Source of the DNA: Marinobacterium rhizophilum DSM 18822
GTDB taxonomy: Bacteria > Pseudomonadota > Gammaproteobacteria > Pseudomonadales > Balneatricaceae
Direction: 5' to 3'
Assembly (NCBI RefSeq): GCF_000378045.1
Contig: NZ_KB899090.1
Location: 248,001 to 312,000 of the forward strand
Length of the DNA stretch: 64,000 bases
Both the position numbers and the translations under genes were made by a program. This document shows, in pieces, positions 16,875-25,771 of this stretch (positions are counted from its first letter, which is position 1; each line of letters opens with the position of its first letter). The notes under the pieces were generated by a model, which searched no databases, was not told the DNA's origin, and saw only the letters and a list, made by a program, of their open reading frames with translations.

Positions 16875-17450
16875 ATGACTCACAGCGCCAGCACCGCCCA
16901 GGCACTTGATCGCTACATTGATCGCGCGCTTGAATACCAGCTAGAACACGCCGGCAGATTACCCCTCACCCCCTTCGACGAAAATTGGTACTCGGCCTGC
17001 TACGTCGACGATGCCGCAGCAGGCGAACCGACACAGTGGCGCCCCGTGCGCCAGTCAAGCCCCAGCGACCTTTTCGAGCGAATCGGGCAGGCGCTGGAAC
17101 TGCCGATTCATCCGGACATCATCACATACTACAGCCGCTATTGGTCCGACCCGCTACCTGCCCACCACCAGTGCGGCCGACTTTCCCTGCTGCAATTATG
17201 GAACCCTGAAGATGGCGAGCGGTTGCGCAGCAACCTGCTCGGGCACGCCCTGATGAAAGCCCGCAGCAAGCAGCCGCTCACGCTATTCTTTGCCTGCACC
17301 GAACCTGACGACATGTTCATCAGCCTGGACAACAGTGATGGCACCATCTGGCTCGAAGCGCCCGGCAAGAAACCACTTCGCAAGATCGCAGACAATCTGG
17401 CAGCGTTCATCGACGGCCTGCAGCCAGACACTATTCAGGATCAGGAGTAA
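16875..17450 (+). CDS. syd: SecY-interacting protein Syd
   Basis: Syd is a peripheral cytoplasmic protein that binds SecY and is thought to check translocon assembly. The 191-residue product follows the family closely: LPLTPFDENWYSACYV near residue 30, HPDIITYYSRYWSDPLPA near 78, the LLQLWNPEDGERLRSNLLGH segment and the LDNSDGTIWLEAPG strand near the C terminus. yajG starts three bases after its stop, so the two are probably co-transcribed. Confidence 0.92.
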   Translation: MTHSASTAQALDRYIDRALEYQLEHAGRLPLTPFDENWYSACYVDDAAAGEPTQWRPVRQSSPSDLFERIGQALELPIHPDIITYYSRYWSDPLPAHHQCGRLSLLQLWNPEDGERLRSNLLGHALMKARSKQPLTLFFACTEPDDMFISLDNSDGTIWLEAPGKKPLRKIADNLAAFIDGLQPDTIQDQE

Positions 17451-17453
17451 ATA

Positions 17454-18044
17454 ATGCCCCGCTGCAAACAGCTTTTTTTCTGCCTGCTTGTCATTCTCGT
17501 GACCGGCTGCACCAGTCTGAGCCCACAACAGATTGAACTGCAGCCCCAGATCGATGCGCAGCAGCGCCTGCCCGGCGGCATTCAGGTCGAACTGGACGCA
17601 AAAGACCTGCGCAAATCCCCAATCATTGGCCATCGCATATCGCGTTTTGAACAGAATGCGTTTATCACGCTGGCGCGGGACGCGCGCTACACCCTGCTAA
17701 ACAGCGCACAGCAGGGCCTGCGCCAGATGGGCGTATATCGGTTTGGTGCTGGCACCGGCCAGCGTGACACACTCAAGCTCACGCTGCTGCTCGACGACCT
17801 GACCTACAAGGCCAGCCATCAGGGCACTCAACAACAGGTACGCCTGCGGATGAAGTTGCGGCTTGTCGCGCAAATGAACGGCCGCACGTTCACTGGGAAA
17901 TACCAGTCCGAACAACGCTACCAGTCTCCACTTGCGCCCTCGGAGGCCAAGAATCAGACTCTGTTCAACCTGCTGGCAAGCGACACCCTCAGCCGTGCAT
18001 TCAACGATCCCAGGCTGCTGAATTTCATAAACCAGCAGCGTTAA
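17454..18044 (+). CDS. yajG: YajG-family lipoprotein
   Basis: The 196-residue product has a lipoprotein signal with the lipobox VTGC (Cys19). The mature part has the YajG pattern (PIIGHRISRF near 60, then a region with LTLLLDDLTYKA). YajG is an outer-membrane-lipoprotein family without a clear function. It lies three bases after syd and converges with the glycosylase gene. Confidence 0.8.
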   Translation: MPRCKQLFFCLLVILVTGCTSLSPQQIELQPQIDAQQRLPGGIQVELDAKDLRKSPIIGHRISRFEQNAFITLARDARYTLLNSAQQGLRQMGVYRFGAGTGQRDTLKLTLLLDDLTYKASHQGTQQQVRLRMKLRLVAQMNGRTFTGKYQSEQRYQSPLAPSEAKNQTLFNLLASDTLSRAFNDPRLLNFINQQR

Positions 18045-18055
18045 GCGCCAGCGCC

Positions 18056-18724
18056 TTACCAGCCGACGGTCATGGCTAGCAGTCGGCTGATCTGACAGAG
18101 CGGTCGCCCCGACTCTTCATGCCACTGATTAAAGGCCTGCTGCACCAGGCGCAGATCGCGCTGGGCCGTCGGTCTTTTGTCCACCACCCCCTGAGCAATC
18201 AGGGCGGCAACCACATCGTCAGTCAGCATGAAGGTGTCCTTGCCCACCATACGGAGAAATGCTGGGCCCGAATTGCCGCCGAGTTGCGCGCCCTGCTTTT
18301 TCAGCAACAGCCAGAGCCCGACAATATCATCCTGCGGCCAGTCCGCCAGGAAACGCGCAAAGCTGCCGTGCATTGCTGCCAGCTCCGTCACCATAAAGGC
18401 ATTGGCACGGACCGACTTGAGCTTCCCCCAATGCCGGATCAGCTTGTCATTGTGCATCAACCGCTCAAGCTGCTCGTCCGACATCAGCGCCACCTTGTGC
18501 GCATCAAAGCCCCAGAATGCCTCTTCGAACGCCGGCCAGCGCGCATCCACCAGCGAGTGCTTTAAGCCTGCGCGAAACACCCGCCGGCACAGGTCCGAGA
18601 ACAGCCGGTCATCGGCTACAGCTGCCAGCTGCGAGGTACTCAGTGGCTGCGGCAACAGCGCCTCGATATTTTCCCCGGCGCGATGCTCAACCACATGTTC
18701 GTACAGCCACTGAAAAGACTTCAT
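18056..18724 (-). CDS. DNA-3-methyladenine glycosylase I-like protein
   Basis: The 222-residue product belongs to the Tag/adenine glycosylase family: FSDLCRRVFRAGLKHSLVDA and the following AFWGFD block match the helix-hairpin-helix core. Unlike classical Tag it begins directly at MKSFQWLYEH and lacks the N-terminal Cys and the C-terminal His/Cys that bind zinc, so it is a zinc-less variant. The expected role is excision of alkylated adenine, but activity is uncertain. It is divergent from alaA. Confidence 0.8.
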   Translation of the reverse strand: MKSFQWLYEHVVEHRAGENIEALLPQPLSTSQLAAVADDRLFSDLCRRVFRAGLKHSLVDARWPAFEEAFWGFDAHKVALMSDEQLERLMHNDKLIRHWGKLKSVRANAFMVTELAAMHGSFARFLADWPQDDIVGLWLLLKKQGAQLGGNSGPAFLRMVGKDTFMLTDDVVAALIAQGVVDKRPTAQRDLRLVQQAFNQWHEESGRPLCQISRLLAMTVGW

Positions 18725-18804
18725 CGTCGCTTGTTACACTCCTGATCTTGCATGCCTGTCTGCAATGCACGGATAGCCCGGCGCTATTCTGTGGCCGCAT
18801 ATTC

Positions 18805-18819
18805 TTTTGCATTGCAAAA
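18805..18819. promoter_or_regulatory. Palindrome upstream of alaA
   Basis: TTTTGCA and TGCAAAA flank a single T, making a near-perfect operator-like palindrome. A -10-like TATGAT follows at 18825-18830. Its position, about 115 bases before the alaA start, suits a repressor or activator site. The cognate regulator is not known. Confidence 0.4.
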
Positions 18820-18935
18820 AGACGTATGATTTATCCCTTTTTCGCCAATGGACACAGGCACTTCGCCAAATAGAGTCCAGCCAGTCGCAGTGCCTCGAAT
18901 CAATCGCAACTGCAATGGAGTTTAGGGTTGCAACC

Positions 18936-20150
18936 ATGCCAGTAATCAGAAAATCGAACAAGCTGATCAACGTCTGCTACGACATCCGCGGCCCTGTCCT
19001 GCAAGAGGCCAAGCGACTTGAAGAAGAAGGCCACCGCATCTTAAAGCTGAATATCGGCAACCCTGCCCCCTGGGGCTTTGAAGCCCCGGAAGAAATCGTG
19101 CAGGACGTCATTCACAACCTGCCAACGGCACAGGGCTACTGCGACTCCAAGGGGCTCTTTTCGGCGCGCAAGGCCGTCATGCAGGAAACCCAGCGCAAGG
19201 GCATTCGCCACGTCACCATTGAGGACATCTACATCGGCAATGGCGTATCCGAGCTGATTGTCATGGCCATGCAGGGGCTGCTCAACGATAACGATGAAAT
19301 GCTGATCCCTTCGCCCGATTATCCTCTGTGGACTGCAGCGGTGAGCCTGTCCGGCGGCAATCCGGTCCACTACGTCTGTGACGAGCAGGCCGACTGGTTC
19401 CCGGATATCGACGACATGCGCAGCAAGATTACCGAGCGTACCAAGGGTATTGTGGTGATAAACCCCAACAACCCCACCGGCGCGCTCTACCCGCTGGAGC
19501 TGCTGCAACAGATCATCGACCTGGCCCGCGAGCACGACCTGATCCTCTTTGCCGATGAGATATACGACAAAATCCTGTACGACGGTCACGAACACACATC
19601 CCTCGCCTCCCTGGCCGACGACGTGCTGTGCATTACCTTCAACGGTCTGTCCAAGACCTACCGTGCGGCTGGCTTTCGCTCCGGCTGGCTGATTGTCAGC
19701 GGACCCAAGCACCTGGCACGGGATTACATTGAAGGCCTGGACATGCTGGCCAGCATGCGCCTGTGCGCAAATGTGCCCGCGCAACATGCGATTCAGACAG
19801 CGCTGGGCGGCTACCAAAGCATCAACGAGCTGACGGTCCCGGGCGGACGCCTGTATGACCAGATGGATAGCGCCTGGCGCCTGATCAACGATATCCCCGG
19901 GGTTTCCTGCGTTCGCCCCAAGGCCGCCATGTACCTGTTCCCGAAACTGGATCCGCAAATGTATCCGATCCACAACGACGAGAAGATGGTGCTGGACCTG
20001 CTGCAGCAGCAGAAAGTACTGGTGGTCCAGGGCAGCGGCTTTAACATGACCGACACACAACACTTCCGTGTGGTATTCCTGCCGCGCCAGGATGAGCTTG
20101 AAGACGCCATCCACCGCCTGGCGGACTTCCTGCGCCTTTATCGACAATAA
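18936..20150 (+). CDS. alaA: Alanine-synthesizing transaminase AlaA (YfbQ)
   Basis: A fold-type I aminotransferase that makes alanine from pyruvate and glutamate. From the ATG at 18936 the protein is 404 residues and aligns along its length with E. coli AlaA as I recall it: KLINVCYDIRGPVL at the start, LNIGNPAPWGF, NPNNPTGA and the PLP lysine near 240 in NGLSKTYRAAGFR. The frame is open further upstream, but that extension has no family similarity. A GGAG lies 13-16 bases before this ATG. Confidence 0.95.
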   Translation: MPVIRKSNKLINVCYDIRGPVLQEAKRLEEEGHRILKLNIGNPAPWGFEAPEEIVQDVIHNLPTAQGYCDSKGLFSARKAVMQETQRKGIRHVTIEDIYIGNGVSELIVMAMQGLLNDNDEMLIPSPDYPLWTAAVSLSGGNPVHYVCDEQADWFPDIDDMRSKITERTKGIVVINPNNPTGALYPLELLQQIIDLAREHDLILFADEIYDKILYDGHEHTSLASLADDVLCITFNGLSKTYRAAGFRSGWLIVSGPKHLARDYIEGLDMLASMRLCANVPAQHAIQTALGGYQSINELTVPGGRLYDQMDSAWRLINDIPGVSCVRPKAAMYLFPKLDPQMYPIHNDEKMVLDLLQQQKVLVVQGSGFNMTDTQHFRVVFLPRQDELEDAIHRLADFLRLYRQ

Positions 20151-20289
20151 ACAGGCACGGCCCAAACGACGCTGCCGGCACCAAAAACGCCGTGATCCCC
20201 GCGCCAGAGACTGACCCGCGCCCCATTCTCTGGCATGCTTGCAATACCCCGAGTGTCGACTCTTCAGAACAATAAGGCTGGAACCCACC

Positions 20290-22563
20290 ATGACCCGACT
20301 TCTCTGGCGCAACCTGCTACTCACGTCCCTGCTGCTGGCGTTCAGCGCCCTGGGCCTGGCGGCGACGGCGACTGAAGAACAGGCGCGGCTCAGCAGTACC
20401 GGCAAAGTTGCGCAGATGAGCGACGGCGAAGTGCGCCAGATGCTGATTGACCAGCTCGAGCAGCAAAGCATTGCCCGCAGACCCAACCCCTACGACGTGC
20501 TGCAAAGCATGCCGGCGCCGACCAACGATTTCGAAAGCCGTCTTACGCTGCTGCAACAAAGCCTGCACCGCTGGCCACAGCAGCAACAGCATTTCTGGGA
20601 TTCGCTGACCGATCAGCGCGGCTGGGACGGCTTCAGCGACCTGATGATAGCCTTTGCGCTGATGCTCCTGTCGGGGCTGGCAGCCGAAGGCCTGCTGGGC
20701 TGGAAGCTCAGGCGCATGTCCGCCGACATTTCATGCCAGGTGTGCCAGGACCTGTCCACCAGCGTGGGCTATCTGCTGCTGCAGTCCGCACTGAACCTGG
20801 TGCGCCTTGGCGCCTTTGTGCTCGGCGCACTCGCGCTGCCGGTGCTGGCCTACGACCCCGGCACCGGCTTGCGTCCGACACTGATGGCCCTGCTGATTGC
20901 AGTCAGCATCATCCGCCTGGTCAGTATCCTGTCGCGCTCGCTGTTTGCACCCTATGCCCGCGGTATCCGCCCATTTCGAATGGAGTGCGAAAAGGCCCAG
21001 GACATGCACCACTGGGTCATTGGTTTCGCCATCACCTATGTCATCGTTCAAAATGGCCTGGCGCTGGTCTACCATCACGGCATTGAACCCATTCTGTCGG
21101 CCATTACCGTCCCGCTGGGCGGGCTGCTGCTGAATTTAATCGCCATCGCCTTCGTCTGGTATCACCGCCACACCATCACCCGACTGTTTGCCGATCCCGA
21201 AGCAGATCAGGCCTCTTCCATGCGCCAGACACTGCGCCAGAACTGGCCAATGCTCGCCACGATCTGGCTGATGCTGCTCTGGTGTATCTGGAGCTACCAC
21301 GTTTTTATCGGCAATTATGAAACCGCCCACAGCGTAGAGCCTGTATGGTGGCTGACACTGGGCTTTATCCTCATCGACCGGCTGCTGCATGCCCTGCTCT
21401 CCCGCATGTGCCAGTTTTCATGGCTCCAAAGCCATACCTTCGAACAGCGCTCGCGCAGCTTTATTCGCATCATTCAGAACGGCAGCCGCCTGATCCTGCT
21501 GGGCGTAACCCTGTTCTTCCTCAGTGAAACCTTTGGCTTTTCATCCATGTCGATGCTGGAGGAAACCCTGGTACAACGCAGCCTCAGCGTTGCCATCGAC
21601 ATCATGGTAATCCTGTTGCTGGCCTACACCTGCTGGCAGGTGATTCAGTCCGCCATTGAACGGCGCCTGCCCGAACCCCAGGAGAATGACGCCATCGCCA
21701 ATCTTGAAGGCGAAGGTGGCGCCGAGGGCGCTTCCAGAGCTGAAACCCTGCTGCCACTGGTGCGCAGCTTCACCTCCGTGATTCTGGTCATCGTGGTGGC
21801 ATTGATGGCACTGAGCGTCACCGGCATTGAGATCGGCCCCCTGCTCGCCGGGGCCGGCGTAGTAGGTATCGCCATCGGGTTCGGTGCCCAGAAGCTGGTG
21901 CAGGACATACTGTCCGGCATCTTCTTCCTGCTGGATGATGCCTTTCGCCGCGGCGAGTACATCGAGGCCGCAGGCCTGCGCGGCACCGTCGAGCAGATCT
22001 CACTGCGCTCCATGCGCCTGCGTCACCACCTCGGCGCAGTCCAGACCATCCCCTACAGCGAGATCGCCACGGTCAAGAACCTGTCACGGGACTGGGTCAC
22101 CATGAAGCTCGAGTTCCGCCTGCCCTACGACACTGATATCGAGCAGGTACGCAAGATCATTAAAAAAGTGGGTCAGGAAATGCTCAACGACGCCGAAATG
22201 GGCCCACAGATACTGCTGCCACTCAAGTCCCAGGGTGTCATGCGGGTCGAGGAATCAGCACTGATCTTTCGCATGAAATTCACCTGCAAACCCGGCGAGC
22301 AGTGGATCATTCGCCGCGAAGCCTACCGTCGGGTGAAAGACGCACTGGAAGCCAACGGCATTCGCTTCGCCCACCGTTCGGTTCATGTCCTGCTGCCCGA
22401 CAACCTGCCCCCCGCGCAGACATCCGACCAGGAAGATGCCACACACCTGAGTATCGTCGGCGCCGCAGCCGCCCAGGCGGCCACGCATCCTGACCTGTTG
22501 CGCAGTAATCGGATCGACGACGACCACGGCAAAAATCCCTATGAAGATGATGGATCTGCCTGA
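20290..22563 (+). CDS. Large MscS-family mechanosensitive channel (YbiO-like)
   Basis: The 757-residue protein has an N-terminal signal (LLLTSLLLAFSALGLA), a periplasmic region of about 90 residues, roughly ten membrane helices and a C-terminal MscS core. The pore-lining helix GVVGIAIGFGAQKLVQDIL is near residue 525, and the beta domain with a TIPYSEI segment follows. Architecture and size match YbiO-type channels, which open on osmotic downshock. The C-terminal tail is acidic. The ATG at 20290 gives the best signal peptide. It lies 96 bases upstream of the glycan cluster. Confidence 0.88.
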   Translation: MTRLLWRNLLLTSLLLAFSALGLAATATEEQARLSSTGKVAQMSDGEVRQMLIDQLEQQSIARRPNPYDVLQSMPAPTNDFESRLTLLQQSLHRWPQQQQHFWDSLTDQRGWDGFSDLMIAFALMLLSGLAAEGLLGWKLRRMSADISCQVCQDLSTSVGYLLLQSALNLVRLGAFVLGALALPVLAYDPGTGLRPTLMALLIAVSIIRLVSILSRSLFAPYARGIRPFRMECEKAQDMHHWVIGFAITYVIVQNGLALVYHHGIEPILSAITVPLGGLLLNLIAIAFVWYHRHTITRLFADPEADQASSMRQTLRQNWPMLATIWLMLLWCIWSYHVFIGNYETAHSVEPVWWLTLGFILIDRLLHALLSRMCQFSWLQSHTFEQRSRSFIRIIQNGSRLILLGVTLFFLSETFGFSSMSMLEETLVQRSLSVAIDIMVILLLAYTCWQVIQSAIERRLPEPQENDAIANLEGEGGAEGASRAETLLPLVRSFTSVILVIVVALMALSVTGIEIGPLLAGAGVVGIAIGFGAQKLVQDILSGIFFLLDDAFRRGEYIEAAGLRGTVEQISLRSMRLRHHLGAVQTIPYSEIATVKNLSRDWVTMKLEFRLPYDTDIEQVRKIIKKVGQEMLNDAEMGPQILLPLKSQGVMRVEESALIFRMKFTCKPGEQWIIRREAYRRVKDALEANGIRFAHRSVHVLLPDNLPPAQTSDQEDATHLSIVGAAAAQAATHPDLLRSNRIDDDHGKNPYEDDGSA

Positions 22564-22659
22564 GCCAGGTCATAGCCGCGCCGGTCATGGCTATACAAGC
22601 CCTGAGCCGGTGCATTACTATGGCCGCCAGAAATGGACGCAGTTGCATAAGGCAATAGT

Positions 22660-23838
22660 TTGAAAAACCGTCGCTTGCTGATCTACAGCCACGATTCCTT
22701 CGGTCTCGGCCACCTGCGCCGCTGCCGTGCACTGGCCCATGCCATGGTGGATGCCTACAAGGGGCTCTCGGTGCTGATCATGACCGGATCGCCCATCATC
22801 GGCCGCTTCGACTTCAAGGCCCGGGTTGATTTTGTCCGCATCCCCGGCGTGATCAAACTCCACAATGGCGACTATACCTCCCTGGCGCTGCATATCGACC
22901 TGGCCGATACCCTGGCGCTGCGCGAAAGCATTATCCTGAACACGACCAAGGCCTTCGCCCCGGACATATTCCTGGTCGACAAGGAACCGTTGGGGCTGAA
23001 GGGCGAAGTGCATGCCACGCTGGAAATGCTCAAGGACACGCCGACCCGGACCATTCTGGGCCTGCGCGACGTCATGGACGCGCCAGACCTGCTGGCCGCC
23101 GAGTGGCACACCAAGGGCGTTTTTGGCGAACTGGAGCGCCTGTATGACGAACTCTGGGTATATGGCCCCCGCGCCATGGGCAACCCGCTGCGCGGCCTGC
23201 CAATCGATGCGGACACCCTGGCGGGGATGCGCTACACCGGCTATCTGCGCCGCGAAATCCCCGAGTTCGCCAACACCGTCGACTATACAGCCCCCGAACC
23301 GCCCTACATCCTGGTGACACCCGGCGGCGGAGGCGACGGTATCGAGATGACTGACTGGGTACTGCGGGCCTACGAATCCGGTGCGCAACTGCCCTGGCGG
23401 GCGCTGTTTGTGCTTGGCCCCTTTATGCCCCAGGCGGAACGCCAGCAGTTTCTGCAGCGCGCCGAGACACTGAAAAACGTGGACATGATCACCTTCGATG
23501 CGCAGCTGGAGCGGCTCATGGCCAACGCCAGTGCCGTCGTCGCCATGGGCGGTTATAACACCTTCTGCGAAATCCTCTCCCTCAATCGCCCGGCGCTGAT
23601 CCTGCCCCGCAGCTTTCCTCGCAAGGAGCAGCTGATCCGGGCACAGAATGCCGCCGCCCTGAACCTGATCAGCATGGTGGATGCCGACGGCGATCGCACC
23701 ACCGCCGAGATGGTGCAAGCCCTGCAGCAGCTACCGTTGCAGCCACCCCCAAACGTCGTCGACAAGGCCGAGTGGCTTGGTGGGCTTGATAGCGTCACTG
23801 AACGCATAGGCGAGCTGTTCGGCCAGGTGCCGCAATGA
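22660..23838 (+). CDS. Glycosyltransferase, COG4671/MurG-like (cluster gene 1)
   Basis: The 392-residue protein is a GT-B fold transferase of the COG4671 type. The N-terminal SFGLGHLRRCRAL loop, the LRDVMD strand and the C-terminal nucleotide-binding segment VAMGGYNTFCEILSLNRP are diagnostic. The start is a TTG at 22660 with only a weak ribosome site. It overlaps the next gene by four bases (ATGA). That neighbour is a distant paralogue with the same GHLRR, LRD and YTGY landmarks, so the pair arose by tandem duplication. Donor and acceptor are unknown. Confidence 0.85.
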   Translation: MKNRRLLIYSHDSFGLGHLRRCRALAHAMVDAYKGLSVLIMTGSPIIGRFDFKARVDFVRIPGVIKLHNGDYTSLALHIDLADTLALRESIILNTTKAFAPDIFLVDKEPLGLKGEVHATLEMLKDTPTRTILGLRDVMDAPDLLAAEWHTKGVFGELERLYDELWVYGPRAMGNPLRGLPIDADTLAGMRYTGYLRREIPEFANTVDYTAPEPPYILVTPGGGGDGIEMTDWVLRAYESGAQLPWRALFVLGPFMPQAERQQFLQRAETLKNVDMITFDAQLERLMANASAVVAMGGYNTFCEILSLNRPALILPRSFPRKEQLIRAQNAAALNLISMVDADGDRTTAEMVQALQQLPLQPPPNVVDKAEWLGGLDSVTERIGELFGQVPQ

Positions 23839-25001
23839 GCCCGCCGAACACCACACCCGCGCGCGTACTGTTTTATGTGCAGCATCTTCTGGGTGTCGGC
23901 CATTTGCGCCGCGCAGCCCTGCTCTGCGAAGGCCTGGTCGAGGCGGGCCTTGACGTGCAGATGGTGCTTGGTGGCGACCCAGTCCCCTCGATCACCTTTC
24001 CGGGCGCCCGGTGCCACTACCTGAGCGCCATACGAGCACAGGATGCGAACTTTAACACCCTGGTGGACGCGTCAGGCAACCCGCTCAGCGATACGATGCG
24101 CCACAGCCGCCGGGACCAGCTGCTGGCGCTGGCGGCCCAGATTCGGCCCGATGCCATTATTACCGAGCTGTATCCCTTCGGTCGGCGCCAGATGCGGTTC
24201 GAACTGCGCCCGCTACTCGACTGGGCACGACAGCAAACGCCGCGCCCGCAGCTCGTGTGCTCGCTGCGCGATATCGTGCAACAGCGCAGCCCGGAGCGGG
24301 AGCTGGAAACACTGCAGCTGATCGAGACATATTACAGCCGGGTCTGGGCCCATGGCGATCCGCGCTTCGCACCCCTGGATGCCAGCTACCGGCTGACGCC
24401 CCGGCTCGCTCAGCGGTTGCACTACACCGGCTACATTGCCCCTGCGGCGCCCGGGCCAAAACCACGGCACGGCGTCATCGTCTCGGCCGGTGGCGGGGCC
24501 GTCGGCCTGCGCCTGCTGGAGGCCGCCATTGAGGCACAGCGTACCGGCCTGCTGCCGAAGCGCCCCTGGACCCTGATCGCGGGCCCCAACCTGCCCCAGA
24601 CGGATTTCGACCGGCTGCAGCACTCATTGCACGGGCCCGAGCTGCAGCTGATTCGTTTTTGTGACGACTTCGTCAGCCGCCTGGCAGGCGCCGAGCTGTC
24701 CATCTCCCAGGCCGGCTACAACACGGTCATGGACCTGCTGGTCAGCCAGGTGCCGGCGGTCGTTGTACCTTACATTGGCAGTGGCGAAACCGAACAAATC
24801 AGCCGCGCAGAGCAGCTGGCCGGCGCCGGGCGCGTCAGCATCGCCAACGAAACGGACCTCTGCGCACAGAGCCTCAGCCGTGCCGCACTCAAGGCACTGC
24901 AGCAGAGCAACAGCACACAGGAGCCACCCAGGCTGCGCCTTGATGGCGCTCGCGACGCCGCCGCCGACCTGCTCGGACTGCTGCAAGGTCCGCGCGCATG
25001 A
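23835..25001 (+). CDS. Glycosyltransferase, COG4671/MurG-like (cluster gene 2)
   Basis: The 388-residue paralogue of the preceding gene has LLGVGHLRRAALL near the N terminus, SLRDIVQQR in the middle and SQAGYNTVMDLLVSQVPAV in the donor-binding half. No signal peptide or membrane helix is seen, so it probably acts on the cytoplasmic face. It starts inside the stop of gene 1 and ends overlapping the deacetylase start by four bases. Confidence 0.85.
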   Translation: MSPPNTTPARVLFYVQHLLGVGHLRRAALLCEGLVEAGLDVQMVLGGDPVPSITFPGARCHYLSAIRAQDANFNTLVDASGNPLSDTMRHSRRDQLLALAAQIRPDAIITELYPFGRRQMRFELRPLLDWARQQTPRPQLVCSLRDIVQQRSPERELETLQLIETYYSRVWAHGDPRFAPLDASYRLTPRLAQRLHYTGYIAPAAPGPKPRHGVIVSAGGGAVGLRLLEAAIEAQRTGLLPKRPWTLIAGPNLPQTDFDRLQHSLHGPELQLIRFCDDFVSRLAGAELSISQAGYNTVMDLLVSQVPAVVVPYIGSGETEQISRAEQLAGAGRVSIANETDLCAQSLSRAALKALQQSNSTQEPPRLRLDGARDAAADLLGLLQGPRA

Positions 25002-25741
25002 CACCCTGGCAACGACTTCAGCAGGAACTGGAACGCTGGCCTGAGCCCGCGACCTTCTGGTGGCGCGACGACGATGCAGTCGCGCCCAGCGCCGCCCTCG
25101 ATCAGCTCATCGACATCACCCAGCGTCAGGATATCGACCTGTGTCTTGCCGTGATTCCAGCCCTGTGCACATCGGCACTCGCCCAACGCCTGGCGGCGGA
25201 GCCCCGTATCTGGGTACTGCAGCACGGCTACGACCACCGGCCCTACGCCGCCCCTGGAGAGCGCAAGCGTGAGCTGGGCGGCCCACGGCCACGGGCTGAA
25301 ATCCTGCACCAGCTGCAGCTCGGCCGGGCGCGCCTGACACAGCAATTTGGCGCCCAGGCACTGGATATACTGGTCCCGCCCTGGAACCGCATCGATACCG
25401 ACCTGCTCCCCCTGCTGCCAGCGCTGGGCTATCGGCGCCTGTCCGTACTGGGGCCTCGGGAGACTGAACCTGTGGGCCCTGCGCAGATCAATGTACATAT
25501 CGACATTATCGACTGGCGCGCACGCCGCTTCGCCGGTACCGAGCAGGTGCTGAACCGCATTATCGCCAACCTGGAAGCGCGCAGGCTCGGCCAGGTCGAT
25601 GCGAGCGAACCCTGCGGCCTGATGACGCATCACCTGGATCATGACCAGGAATGCTGGGCGTTCCTTGAGCAACTGACCCGCACATTATCGGCAACGCAAC
25701 TGGTCAGCTGGATCGAAGGACCCCGCCTGCTGACGGTCTGA
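24998..25741 (+). CDS. Polysaccharide deacetylase-like protein (cluster gene 3)
   Basis: The 247-residue product resembles the NodB/DUF2334-type deacetylases: an FWWRDDDAV motif (metal-binding Asp), HGYDH (the metal-binding His pair) and VPPWNRID. There is no signal peptide, which points to a cytoplasmic substrate, unlike most secreted deacetylases. Its start overlaps gene 2 by four bases. The likely role is removing an acetyl group from a sugar or glycoconjugate made by the neighbouring transferases. Confidence 0.75.
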   Translation: MTPWQRLQQELERWPEPATFWWRDDDAVAPSAALDQLIDITQRQDIDLCLAVIPALCTSALAQRLAAEPRIWVLQHGYDHRPYAAPGERKRELGGPRPRAEILHQLQLGRARLTQQFGAQALDILVPPWNRIDTDLLPLLPALGYRRLSVLGPRETEPVGPAQINVHIDIIDWRARRFAGTEQVLNRIIANLEARRLGQVDASEPCGLMTHHLDHDQECWAFLEQLTRTLSATQLVSWIEGPRLLTV

Positions 25742-25771
25742 CCCCTGATCACGGCCCTGAAGGAGTACAAT

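Noticed and set aside
18807-18935. Upstream extension of alaA
   Set aside because: The extra 43 codons lack family similarity and include the palindrome and -10 box.
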